NCBI RefSeq assembly: GCF_003461625.1
Contig: NZ_QTXL01000002.1
Location: 1 to 37,981 of the forward strand
DNA: 37,981 nucleotides
Source: Clostridium sp. AF15-31
GTDB lineage: Bacteria; Bacillota; Clostridia; Lachnospirales; Lachnospiraceae
Direction of reading: 5' to 3'
Below are positions 1 through 7,255 of this stretch, one piece after another. Numbering within the stretch: the first letter of the stretch is position 1; each line of letters begins with the position of its first letter. The position numbers and the translations under genes were made by a program. The notes under the pieces are model-generated. The model had not been told where the DNA came from and did not search any database. It saw only the letters and a program-made list of their open reading frames with translations.

Positions 1-1
1 G

Positions 2-58
2 GAGAGAATGAAGTCGCAAGACTTTCTGTATGAAATTCTGAAGGTACATGAAAAGTAA
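2..58 (+). CDS. C-terminal end of an unidentified protein (partial)
   Basis: An open frame enters from the left edge and stops at TAA 56-58, giving 18 residues ending in ILKVHEK. It is rich in charged residues and followed by a 10-bp perfect hairpin, as expected at a gene end. Too short to assign to a family. The frame could also be chance, but the hairpin directly downstream favours a real gene end. Confidence 0.35.
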   Translation, partial: ERMKSQDFLYEILKVHEK

Positions 59-74
59 ATATTTCATCTACCTG

Positions 75-101
75 TTAAGTGTCCCAATTTAGGACACTTA
101 A
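75..101 (+). terminator. Perfect hairpin between the truncated gene and tRNA-Trp
   Basis: TTAAGTGTCC (75-84) and GGACACTTAA (92-101) are exact inverted repeats around a 7-nt loop. There is no U-tract after the 3' arm, so it is either a weak terminator for the gene on the left or a leader/processing structure just 5' of the tRNA. Confidence 0.4.
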
Positions 102-108
102 GCAGTAT

Positions 109-179
109 AGGGGATTGGTCAAATGGTATGATAGGGGTCTCCAAAACCTTTGGTGGGAGTTCGATTCTCTCATCCCCTG
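109..179 (+). tRNA. tRNA-Trp (anticodon CCA)
   Basis: A cloverleaf folds from 109 to 179. The acceptor stem is AGGGGAT with ATCCCCT, the D stem is GTCA/TGAT, and the anticodon stem GGGGT/ACCTT (two G-T pairs) presents the loop CTCCAAA with anticodon CCA. The T arm GGGAG/CTCTC encloses TTCGATT. The discriminator base is G and CCA is not encoded. U33 and a purine at 37 are present. It is immediately followed by a strong intrinsic terminator, consistent with a single-gene tRNA transcript. Confidence 0.93.
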
Positions 180-183
180 CTAG

Positions 184-224
184 AAAGCCTTGAAAACGCT
201 GAGTTTTCAGGGCTTTATTTTTTT
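184..224 (+). terminator. Intrinsic terminator after tRNA-Trp
   Basis: A 14-bp stem (184-197 with 203-216, one G-T pair) has a 5-nt loop and is followed by a run of T around 218-224. It begins five bases after the tRNA discriminator base, so it ends the tRNA transcript. Confidence 0.9.
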
Positions 225-496
225 AGGTGGGCAATGAAGTGGGCAAACTAAACGAAAGGAGAATGAACTATATTCATATAAAGATAGCTCTATAATTGTC
301 GGACAAGGCATAATGTATTAGAAGAGTTATGTATGTTGATAACAGAGAGGCGGTTGTGCCACAGATGAATTATGTGGTTGTATTTAATATTGATGGAAAT
401 GTTGTGAATGTTCTAGTTTTTTCCCATCAACTTGAGAGCTGTTCACACAAAATATAAATAGCAGAACTTGTGAACAAAAAGGTTTCTAAAGCATGG
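225..496. other. Region without a convincing gene
   Basis: I see no supported gene here. Two GTGGGCAA octamers stand at 227-234 and 239-246. A 42-codon open frame (329-457) has no clear ribosome binding site. An inverted repeat GTTCACA (441-447) / TGTGAAC (469-475) overlaps its end. This looks like degenerated accessory DNA. Confidence 0.5.
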
Positions 497-525
497 TTGA
501 CCAGATAGTTAGTTTCTGATAAGAA
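497..525 (+). promoter_or_regulatory. Candidate sigma-A promoter for the FeoA-like gene
   Basis: TTGACC (497-502) and TAAGAA (520-525) are separated by 17 bases. It lies about 140 bases upstream of the ATG at 664, so a long leader is implied. Confidence 0.35.
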
Positions 526-663
526 AGATTAGATTGTTGAACAATAATTAGCATTGACTTGCACAGGGAGTGCGGAAGTATAATTCATATAAGCGGGGAT
601 ATACTGAGTATATATCAGCTGATGATTGACACATATTTGTTAGAAGAAAGGGTGGTTATTGTG

Positions 664-882
664 ATGTCATTATCAAATGCAGCGGATGGATTTTGTTCAA
701 CGATCGCGTGGAACTGTGTAGATAAAGCATTATTTGGAGATTGTCCGTTAGATACGGGGGATGAGATTCAGGTGGTATCATCGTTTTTCGGAAATGTCAT
801 CGTTCGGGTACACGGGAGATGTCTTGCGATTAACAAGGATGCGGCAGAACGGATTAAGATGTGCCAACCGGATGTACAGTAA
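664..882 (+). CDS. FeoA-like SH3-fold small protein
   Basis: A 72-residue product from the ATG at 664, which follows AAGGGTGG with a spacing of about ten bases. The open frame extends back to 559, but no ribosome binding site supports the longer form. The C-terminal half reads LDTGDEIQVV...GNVIVRVHGRCLAI...AAERIKM. This follows the FeoA layout: a GxxIxV strand, a vRVxGxxLaI strand, and an Ala-x-x-Ile end. The total length also matches FeoA (about 75 residues). FeoA is a small cytoplasmic partner of the ferrous-iron transporter FeoB. No feoB is present nearby, so this may be an orphan or a stray domain. The family call rests on pattern only. Confidence 0.55.
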   Translation: MSLSNAADGFCSTIAWNCVDKALFGDCPLDTGDEIQVVSSFFGNVIVRVHGRCLAINKDAAERIKMCQPDVQ

Positions 883-1014
883 GAGATAAAATTTATAACT
901 GTTCTTGAAGTCGTGGGCAAATGTTTTATTGTGTAAATGTTAAATGAAAATGAGTTGGTTGAAATAATAAATAATATATATTATTATTTATATATCAATT
1001 ATTTGGAGGAAGAC

Positions 1015-1520
1015 ATTTACAAAAGAAAAAGAAGTATTATTTTATTATGTGCATTATTGATCGTTGCACTTATACTGCCATGTAGTGGAAGCGAGACAGC
1101 ATCTAAGTTTACTAAAAAGCAAAGGCAACATACAAGAAGTGTTTGGATAAATATTTTTATAAGACAAATGGGAAACCTTTAAAGTTTAAATATTATTATA
1201 AAGGAAAGCTTAGAAGCAAAAGTACAAAGAGTGACCAACATGGTATATATACACGTATAACAAAAATGTCTGATAAAGCATTTGTAGATGAATTTGATGG
1301 ACATAGGGGCTTATATGTAAAAACATATTTTAAAAAGACCAAATCGGGTGGAACAGAGGTCGCGAAATATAGCACAAGGATGGATCCGGTAACGTATAAA
1401 ACAATAAACGAGTATTATGTAAATGGTAAGAGAACAACAAAAAAAGCTTATCAGAAAAAAGTAAAATCATTAGGAAAGTTAAAAAAAATTACATATCAGA
1501 ATTATAATGATGTCTGGTAA
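1015..1520 (+). pseudogene. Decayed secreted-protein gene (1-nt frameshift, no ATG start)
   Basis: GGAGGA (1005-1010) stands just upstream of an ATT codon at 1015. From there a signal peptide reads YKRKRSIILLCALLIVALIL then PCSGSETAS. The frame runs into an early stop at 1180-1182. Adding one base to the A5 run at 1114-1118 joins it to the second frame (KATYKKCLDKYFYKTNGKP onward), which runs to TAA 1518-1520. The repaired product would be about 168 residues, basic, with the ending NGKRTTKKAYQKKVKSL seen in many small exported Lachnospiraceae proteins. An upstream ATG at 937 is in frame but has no ribosome binding site. I therefore see two lesions: loss of ATG (ATT) and loss of one A. A sequencing error in the A-run, or phase variation, are alternatives. 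Confidence 0.65.
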
Positions 1521-1541
1521 AATGGGAATATATTTAATATG

Positions 1542-1595
1542 AATACAAACGCCTGCCATTGGATTGAATAAGAACCAATGACAGGCGTTTGTATT
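1542..1595. terminator. Bidirectional terminator between convergent genes
   Basis: Arms 1542-1562 and 1575-1595 are complementary over 21 positions with one mismatch, around a 12-nt loop. Both strands end in a U-rich stretch (GTTTGTATT). It sits between the stop of the broken secreted-protein gene and the stop of the aspartate kinase gene, so it can serve both. Confidence 0.75.
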
Positions 1596-1667
1596 ACCTG
1601 TGCGAGGACAGTAAGCTAAAGTCTGTATTTATACAATGTGCTCTGATAATTGCCCACGATATAAATA

Positions 1668-2984
1668 TTATTTTGTAATAAAGGTGCTGTAGATTGCTTT
1701 GATGGCTGTCTCGAAGTCACGGTTTTCAACACCGATGATGATGTTAAGCTCAGAAGAACCCTGATCGATCATCTTGATATTGATGCCCTTGTTTGCGAGA
1801 GCAGTGAAAAGCTTACCTGCTGTACCGCTGGCTGACTTCATACCACGACCTACAACCGCGATCAGTGCAAGACCGGATTCGATCTCAACAGAATCCGGTT
1901 CTGCCAGACGATGGATAGCAGATACAACGCTCTGTTCCTTATCGATGAATTCGTCTGCATGAACAACGATGGTCATAGTATCAATACCGGATGGCATATG
2001 CTCGAAGGAGATATTGTTCTCTTCAAATGCCTGAAGAACCTTACGACCGAAGCCGATCTCTGAATTCATCATTGCTTTTGTAATGAAGATTGTACAGAAA
2101 TCTTTCTTTCCGGCAATACCGGTTACGACATAATCCTGCTTCTGGCAGGTACTTTCAACGATCCATGTTCCTGCATCTTCCGGTGCATTTGTATTCTTGA
2201 TATTGATAGGAATACCACAGCTTCTTACTGGGAAGATTGCATCTTCGTGGAGAACGGAAGCACCCATGTAGGATAACTCACGAAGCTCGCGGTATGTGAT
2301 ATATTTTATCGGCTTTGGATCCGGAACGATTCTTGGGTCAGCTACAAGAAAACCGGATACATCTGTCCAGTTCTCATATACATCTGCGCGGCTGGCTCTT
2401 GCAACGATAGAACCTGTTACATCGGAACCACCACGAGAGAAGGTCTTAACATTTCCATCTTTACCCATTCCGTAGAAGCCGGGGATAACGGCGCGTTCAT
2501 TTTGAGCGAGACGCTCGGTCAGACGCTTGTATGTCTTATAATCATTCAGATTTCCTTCTTCGTTGAAGAAGATGACTTCTGCCGAATCGATAAATGGAAT
2601 ACCAAGGTAAGCTGCCATGACTTTACCGTTTAAGTATTCACCTCTGGATGCAGCATAATCGCTCTGAGGATTCTCGGCGAGGTTCTTTTTGATCTCCGCA
2701 AAATCGTCATCCAGACTGAAATCCTTCAGCTCAAGACCTGTGATGATCTCATCGTATCTTGCTTTGATCGCCTTTAATTCTTCGTCAACATCATTGCCTT
2801 CGCTGGCGGTCTGATATGCATGAAGTAACATATCGGTTACCTTAGTATCTCCATCAAATCTTTTTCCCGGAGCAGAAGGAACAACATATACACGGCTATC
2901 ATCTGCATGGATGATTTTACCGACCTTCTTGAACTGCTCTGCACTTGCCAGGGAACTTCCACCAAATTTAACAACTTTCTTCAT
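1668..2984 (-). CDS. lysC: Aspartate kinase
   Basis: Phosphorylates L-aspartate, the first step toward Lys, Thr, Met and diaminopimelate. The 438-residue protein opens with MKKVVKFGGSSLASAEQF, the kinase nucleotide-binding signature. It continues with a kinase core containing SRGEYLNGKVMAAYLG, RGGSDVTGSIVARA and DPRIVP, and ends with tandem ACT domains (about 300-438), the usual allosteric part. Length fits monofunctional enzymes. I start at 2984 because CAGGAG lies just upstream; the ATG at 2999 has no Shine-Dalgarno sequence. Transcribed alone from a promoter at 3027-3055. The leader is only about 35 nt, which leaves no room for a lysine riboswitch, so control is probably by ACT-domain feedback. 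Confidence 0.96.
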   Translation of the reverse strand: MKKVVKFGGSSLASAEQFKKVGKIIHADDSRVYVVPSAPGKRFDGDTKVTDMLLHAYQTASEGNDVDEELKAIKARYDEIITGLELKDFSLDDDFAEIKKNLAENPQSDYAASRGEYLNGKVMAAYLGIPFIDSAEVIFFNEEGNLNDYKTYKRLTERLAQNERAVIPGFYGMGKDGNVKTFSRGGSDVTGSIVARASRADVYENWTDVSGFLVADPRIVPDPKPIKYITYRELRELSYMGASVLHEDAIFPVRSCGIPINIKNTNAPEDAGTWIVESTCQKQDYVVTGIAGKKDFCTIFITKAMMNSEIGFGRKVLQAFEENNISFEHMPSGIDTMTIVVHADEFIDKEQSVVSAIHRLAEPDSVEIESGLALIAVVGRGMKSASGTAGKLFTALANKGINIKMIDQGSSELNIIIGVENRDFETAIKAIYSTFITK

Positions 2985-3026
2985 AATAAACTCCTGCATT
3001 TTTATTTTTATTTACAAATTATCTCT

Positions 3027-3055
3027 ATCTTAATATTATTGTGCCGATTAGACAA
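3027..3055 (-). promoter_or_regulatory. Promoter of lysC
   Basis: Read on the minus strand: TTGTCT (3050-3055), a 17-base spacer, then TAAGAT (3027-3032). The start codon follows about 40 bases downstream. Confidence 0.6.
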
Positions 3056-3271
3056 GGAAAAAATGTGATTTTTTTGAATTTTGAATGATCGAATAAAAAC
3101 CTCTTGTATAATGGTTTTGTTTTAGGCAAAATGTTGAACCTTTTCAGAAATAATCTGAGATTTTTGATAGATGAAATATAAGAATATGGATTTCACACGT
3201 AAATTGTGCAAAATGACTGAAACAGCTGAAAAAATTCGTTATCTCCAAATGTGAAAAAATGCTGTACTTCC
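3056..3271. other. AT-rich divergent intergenic region
   Basis: Part of a roughly 370-base spacer between lysC (minus) and the XrtG locus (plus). Apart from one promoter at each end I see no gene or riboswitch in it. It is strongly A/T rich. Confidence 0.5.
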
Positions 3272-3300
3272 TTGAATTTGCTTGTTTTCTATACTAGAAT
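3272..3300 (+). promoter_or_regulatory. Promoter of the XrtG locus
   Basis: TTGAAT (3272-3277), a 17-base spacer, then TAGAAT (3295-3300). It lies about 55 bases upstream of the first gene of the cluster. Confidence 0.6.
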
Positions 3301-3354
3301 AGCAGTCGAAAAGGTAGCATAATGCCCAAATGGCTAGAAGATTGAGGTGATAAT

Positions 3355-3795
3355 GTGATTGATTATTATAAGTGCCAGTATCATTTTAACGCCAGCCATA
3401 GCTTTGATGGCAATAAAGAACAGGCACACAGTCATACATTTACGATGATACTGTATATTCGTAATCTTTCTGGCCGAGATATGGATTTTAAACGGCTTGA
3501 CAGAATGATAGAGATTTTTCTCGGCAGATATGAGGGCATGTATCTGAATGAACTTCCCTGTTTTGCCGGGAATGCAAGTATAGAGGCAATCGGAGATTAT
3601 TTTTACGAACAATTAAAGATAAAATTATCGGAATTGAATGCGGAGCTGATGCAGCTTGATATAGGGGATACACCGCTTGGGGTGTATCAGGTGTGTGATC
3701 GCATTTTGTTACCGACGGTTAATGAGAGACGGAGCAGAGAAAATCTGGAGGCAATCTTGTTCTATAAGAAACAGATGCCTGACCAGAAAAAATAG
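3355..3795 (+). CDS. 6-pyruvoyl-tetrahydropterin synthase-like protein, XrtG locus, copy 1
   Basis: A 146-residue protein of the PTPS/QueD fold starting at GTG 3355, which is preceded by GAGGTGA. The three zinc-ligand histidines are visible at H15 (ASHSF), H25 and H27 (AHSHTF). The Cys that normally sits just before the second histidine pair in PTPS and QueD is absent (NKEQAHSH). The downstream Glu of the usual ETP motif is Asp (DIGDTPLGVYQV). It is therefore unlikely to be a standard pterin or queuosine enzyme. No other queuosine or folate gene is nearby; the neighbours are an exosortase locus, in which PTPS-related small proteins are a known companion family. First gene of the cluster, separated from the next by a weak terminator. 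Confidence 0.8.
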   Translation: MIDYYKCQYHFNASHSFDGNKEQAHSHTFTMILYIRNLSGRDMDFKRLDRMIEIFLGRYEGMYLNELPCFAGNASIEAIGDYFYEQLKIKLSELNAELMQLDIGDTPLGVYQVCDRILLPTVNERRSRENLEAILFYKKQMPDQKK

Positions 3796-3797
3796 AT

Positions 3798-3829
3798 AGG
3801 GACTCATTCGGATAAGATGGGTCTTTTTT
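3798..3829 (+). terminator. Weak terminator/attenuator inside the XrtG cluster
   Basis: Arms 3798-3807 and 3817-3826 pair over 10 positions (three G-T pairs) around a 9-nt loop, with T at 3824-3829. It lies between the first PTPS-like gene and the exported substrate gene, so it may set different expression levels for them. Confidence 0.5.
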
Positions 3830-3867
3830 GTGTGGAATGTCATAAAACAGACAGAAAGAAGGCATGT

Positions 3868-5301
3868 ATGATGAGACATAAGAAAATCTGTAAAAAACTA
3901 ATAACTGTAGGGATAGCGGTATTATTGATCGCTGTTTCCTGTATGCCAATGACAGGAATGAGGAGTCAGGCAGCAACGTTTGAAGATAATGGAAATACAG
4001 TAGATATATATACGGATAATGATTATTTGTGCATCCGTTATAATGGAAGCTGGTCAGGATATCTGAATGAGCGTTTTGACCTGTCGGCAGACGGAGTGTC
4101 ACTGGATCGATTGAATGCGATCATATTGAATAATGGAAATAATGGAGACGGAAGTTCATTTTCAGTAAAGGATGCATGGAGTTCGGAAATCAGCGGGGCT
4201 TCCGGAATGGTTACAAATACCGGAAAAAAACAATATTACGGATATGAATTTATGACATGGAAGATTCAGGTTCCACTTGATACTTATGAGGCTTTTAATC
4301 TTGATACGCTGAAGGTAACATATAAAGGGCAGAGCACGGAAGTTGCGATTGGTACAAAGAATACTACGGAAGAAGCTTCTACAGAAAATACGGAAGAAAT
4401 TACATCTGCTACAGAGAAGGACTCAACGGAAGAAATTCTGACGACCGAAGATACAACTGAAACTGAAAAAAATGATACAACAGTTCCCGGGACAACGGAA
4501 CAGGGTGTTACTGAAGCAGTAAGTGAAGATACTACTGCAGACAGTACTGATGAGAGCACAACAGAGATATCCGGTACGGAATCAGAAGACAGCAGTGCAA
4601 CAATTCCTGAGACTACATCGGAGGATAACAATAATGCAAGCACTACCGGAGAAATGACGGACGAGGCAACAACAGAAACAACAGGCGGAATCCATGTAGG
4701 CGGCAATATCCAGATCGATGGATATTATGATGATTGGGAAGGAAGACCGAAGACGGAGATTACATATTCCAGTAATAACAAACAGTGTAATCATTATGGT
4801 CAGCTTGCATTAGACGGGGATACCTTATATGGCCATTTTAAGATGAATGAATTATATACCTCCGGTATGCAGCTTCAGATCTGGTATCTGACGATCAACG
4901 GCAAGACATTTGCCATGCAGATCCAGCCGGAAAAGAACGGAAATATCGACTGGAGTACGCAGGCTCCGAGATCAGAAGGAATCCATACTAACTTGAAAGC
5001 TTTTATCGGATATGGAAATAATAATGAATGTGACAGTAAAGTAGCATATACAGTGTATGATGCAGAACATAAGGATAATACGCCGGGAGATGAGGTGGAA
5101 TTCTCGCTCAGTCTGAAACGTCTGGCAGAATTAACAGGTATTCCTGCGGATGAGATGGGAACTATCACGATCCAGAATCCGAATATCGGAGGTCAGGGTG
5201 TGTCGATTGCCGGATCTTCTACAGGACCGGTCGTAGGTGTGTTGATCGCTCTGTTACTGGCAGCAGGCTATGTTGCAAAGAAAAGAAAGGATAAAAGGTA
5301 G
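3868..5301 (+). CDS. Exported Thr/Glu-rich protein with Firmicutes exosortase (Firmicu-CTERM-type) sorting tail
   Basis: This is the likely substrate of XrtG. Started at ATG 3868 (or 3871), after AAAGAAGG. The open frame extends to 3817, but that start lies inside the terminator hairpin. Layout over 477 residues: signal peptide (1-36, ending RSQAA); a beta-rich domain (about 37-165); a linker built of TTE/TEE/SED triplets (about 166-272), probably extended and possibly glycosylated; a second domain opening with IDGYYDDWEGRP, like the start of CBM9/DOMON-type beta-sandwiches (about 280-445); and a tail of GSSTGP, a hydrophobic helix, then KKRKDKR (449-477). That tripartite tail is the hallmark of exosortase-processed proteins. 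It is immediately followed by xrtG (3-base gap). Confidence 0.88.
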   Translation: MMRHKKICKKLITVGIAVLLIAVSCMPMTGMRSQAATFEDNGNTVDIYTDNDYLCIRYNGSWSGYLNERFDLSADGVSLDRLNAIILNNGNNGDGSSFSVKDAWSSEISGASGMVTNTGKKQYYGYEFMTWKIQVPLDTYEAFNLDTLKVTYKGQSTEVAIGTKNTTEEASTENTEEITSATEKDSTEEILTTEDTTETEKNDTTVPGTTEQGVTEAVSEDTTADSTDESTTEISGTESEDSSATIPETTSEDNNNASTTGEMTDEATTETTGGIHVGGNIQIDGYYDDWEGRPKTEITYSSNNKQCNHYGQLALDGDTLYGHFKMNELYTSGMQLQIWYLTINGKTFAMQIQPEKNGNIDWSTQAPRSEGIHTNLKAFIGYGNNNECDSKVAYTVYDAEHKDNTPGDEVEFSLSLKRLAELTGIPADEMGTITIQNPNIGGQGVSIAGSSTGPVVGVLIALLLAAGYVAKKRKDKR

Positions 5302-5304
5302 AGG

Positions 5305-5895
5305 ATGAACTGGCTGGTATTTGTCTGTCTTCTTGGTTGGATCTATATATTAACAGTATTATATCGGGCAAAATTGAATTTCTGGTATTATATCTGCGGA
5401 AGTGTGGGATTGTTTATTTTCAGTCTGATACTGATAGAACCGTATGTCGTAGTTCCGCTTCAAAAGGCTGTCTCTGCTGTTGCCGGTGTGATCGGTGGGC
5501 TGACGCATCTCTATGATTCTTATTTTCAGCAGGGGATTCTGTTTATCCAGAATGGCGGAACCAGTCTGTCCTTATATATTGATTTTGAGTGTTCCGGTGT
5601 GATCGAGATGCTGGCGTTTCTTGCACTGCTCTGGTTCTTTCCGGTTTATGACAAATATGAGAGAGTGGTTGTAAGTATGATCGGAGTGATGGCGATCTTC
5701 TTCGCAAATGTACTTCGAATCTTCTTTATCTGCCTGTTAGTTCATATATGGGGCATCGATATGTATTTCTTTGCACATACGATATTTGCCAGAATCCTGT
5801 TCTATGGATGTACAGTATTCCTGTATTTCTATGTATTCACGAAACCACAGATTGTCAGACAGAAGGTAGGTGCATTCCGTTATGACAGCAATTAA
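5305..5895 (+). CDS. xrtG: Exosortase family protein XrtG
   Basis: A 196-residue integral membrane protein with about six hydrophobic segments. The exosortase/archaeosortase triad is present: C96 (FECSGVIEM), R138 (FANVLRIFF) and H158 (FFAHTIFARI). Exosortases are thought to cut substrates at the C-terminal tail and pass the new carboxyl end to another molecule; for XrtG the acceptor is not known to me. The gene directly follows the candidate substrate and overlaps the glycosyltransferase gene, indicating translational coupling and a shared function. Confidence 0.9.
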   Translation: MNWLVFVCLLGWIYILTVLYRAKLNFWYYICGSVGLFIFSLILIEPYVVVPLQKAVSAVAGVIGGLTHLYDSYFQQGILFIQNGGTSLSLYIDFECSGVIEMLAFLALLWFFPVYDKYERVVVSMIGVMAIFFANVLRIFFICLLVHIWGIDMYFFAHTIFARILFYGCTVFLYFYVFTKPQIVRQKVGAFRYDSN

Positions 5896-7255
5896 AAATA
5901 TGCTTATGTCTTCCGTGATCTTCTGGGTGGCATGGATCGTCATTCCGTTGATCATGGAAGTGATCCCAACAGTCGGGAATTTTATCATCCTGTTAAAACG
6001 CAGGATCATGAAGAAGAAATATAAGCCGTTATCCCACTATCCGGAGGTATCTCTGATCGTTCCGGTCTATAATTCGGCTGAAACCCTGTATGCCTGTGTG
6101 CAGTCGATCTATCAATCGAATTACCCGAAGGATAAGATATTTGTTCTGCTTGTCAATAATATGAGTCAGGATAACAGCTTTGAGATATACAGCAAATGTC
6201 AGAAGGATTTCCCGAATCTCTCGATCAATTGGATGAATTCGAAGCAGGGAAAATCCAAAGCCCTTAATCTGGCATTGTTTAACTGCCAGGGTAAATATAT
6301 TATCCATATTGACAGTGATGGAATGTTAGAACCGGATGCTATCAGAAATATTGTAACAATGTTTGAGAATGAACCGGAAGTTCACAGCCTGACCGGAACA
6401 GTACTGACGAATCCGGAGTTGATCGATCAGACGAATCGGTGCGCTTTACGGTTACTGCAGAAGATGGAGTTTGGTGAATATTGTCAGGCATTTCTATCCG
6501 GCCGTAATTTCCAGTCGGAGCTGAACAGTATCTTTACTCTGTCGGGTGCTTTTTCGGCGTTCCGTAAATCTGCGATCATGAAGACGCAGTTATATAATAC
6601 GGATACCCTGTGCGAGGATACTCATGTAACTTTTCAGGTACGGTTTCAGATGAAGAAGCGTGTGGCACTTTGTCCGAATGCAATCTTTTTTGTAGATCCG
6701 ATCGAGAGCTTGAATAAACTGTATGTTCAAAGGCAGCGGTGGCAGAGCGGTGAGCTGGAAGTGCTTCATATGTTCCGAAAGGATAAGATGAACATTGGCA
6801 GGAGTTTCTTTAAAGATTTCGTCATGCGGATCCTTGTGTATGATCATACGTTTGCGTTCCCTCGGATGATCTGGTATTTTGCGATTATCTGTCTGGCATT
6901 TATCAATTATCCGATGAAGCTTATTGTGACATCGCTCGTATTCTTATTCTTTTTATACAGTATGGCCAACTTCCTGTTGTATATCTGTATTATTCTGTTT
7001 TTAAAGGATTTTCCGTATTTGAGAAAATATTATGCAAGGAAATGGTATCTGATCTTTTTACTTCCGCTGTTTAATTTTATTGTATTCTGGTTCCGGTTTG
7101 CAGGAATTATTAATTCAACCAGAAAAACAAGAACATGGCGGACAAGAGACCTGCATGAAGAATGGAATGACTTTAAACAGGTCGTGATGCATGATTTTGC
7201 AGGAGCACACCGGGTGCTGGAGAAGATCAGAGATGAGGTAAATACCAGTGAATAA
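5882..7255 (+). CDS. XrtG-associated family 2 glycosyltransferase (processive type)
   Basis: A 457-residue membrane-bound GT2. An N-terminal membrane segment is followed by VSLIVPVYNSAETLYAC (nucleotide-sugar binding), DSD at 144-146 (metal), ED at 245-246 (catalytic base) and QRQRW at 283-287. The last signature marks processive enzymes such as cellulose or poly-GlcNAc synthases. Two or three membrane helices follow. It should polymerise or transfer a sugar at the inner face of the membrane. Start chosen at ATG 5882 after AGGTAGG (a GTG at 5870 is possible); it overlaps xrtG by 14 bases. The sugar and acceptor are not predictable from sequence. Confidence 0.9.
   Translation: MTAIKNMLMSSVIFWVAWIVIPLIMEVIPTVGNFIILLKRRIMKKKYKPLSHYPEVSLIVPVYNSAETLYACVQSIYQSNYPKDKIFVLLVNNMSQDNSFEIYSKCQKDFPNLSINWMNSKQGKSKALNLALFNCQGKYIIHIDSDGMLEPDAIRNIVTMFENEPEVHSLTGTVLTNPELIDQTNRCALRLLQKMEFGEYCQAFLSGRNFQSELNSIFTLSGAFSAFRKSAIMKTQLYNTDTLCEDTHVTFQVRFQMKKRVALCPNAIFFVDPIESLNKLYVQRQRWQSGELEVLHMFRKDKMNIGRSFFKDFVMRILVYDHTFAFPRMIWYFAIICLAFINYPMKLIVTSLVFLFFLYSMANFLLYICIILFLKDFPYLRKYYARKWYLIFLLPLFNFIVFWFRFAGIINSTRKTRTWRTRDLHEEWNDFKQVVMHDFAGAHRVLEKIRDEVNTSE

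Noticed and set aside
937..1014. ATG 937 as the start of the decayed secreted protein
   Set aside because: No ribosome site precedes it and it adds a non-signal-like segment before the signal peptide; the GGAGGA at 1005-1010 points to 1015.
1..1660. Intact mobile element next to tRNA-Trp
   Set aside because: No integrase, transposase or repeated tRNA 3' end is visible; only short octamer repeats are present.
2985..3354. Lysine riboswitch upstream of lysC
   Set aside because: The lysC promoter leaves a leader of only about 35 nt, and no multi-stem fold or terminator is visible there.
3817..3867. Longer N-terminus of the exported protein from ATG 3817
   Set aside because: That ATG lies inside the terminator hairpin, has no ribosome site, and would place 17 odd residues before a normal signal peptide.
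4284..4706. 140-codon minus-strand frame rich in Val and Ser
   Set aside because: It is the antisense reading of the Thr/Glu triplet linker in the exported protein; no ribosome site and biased composition.
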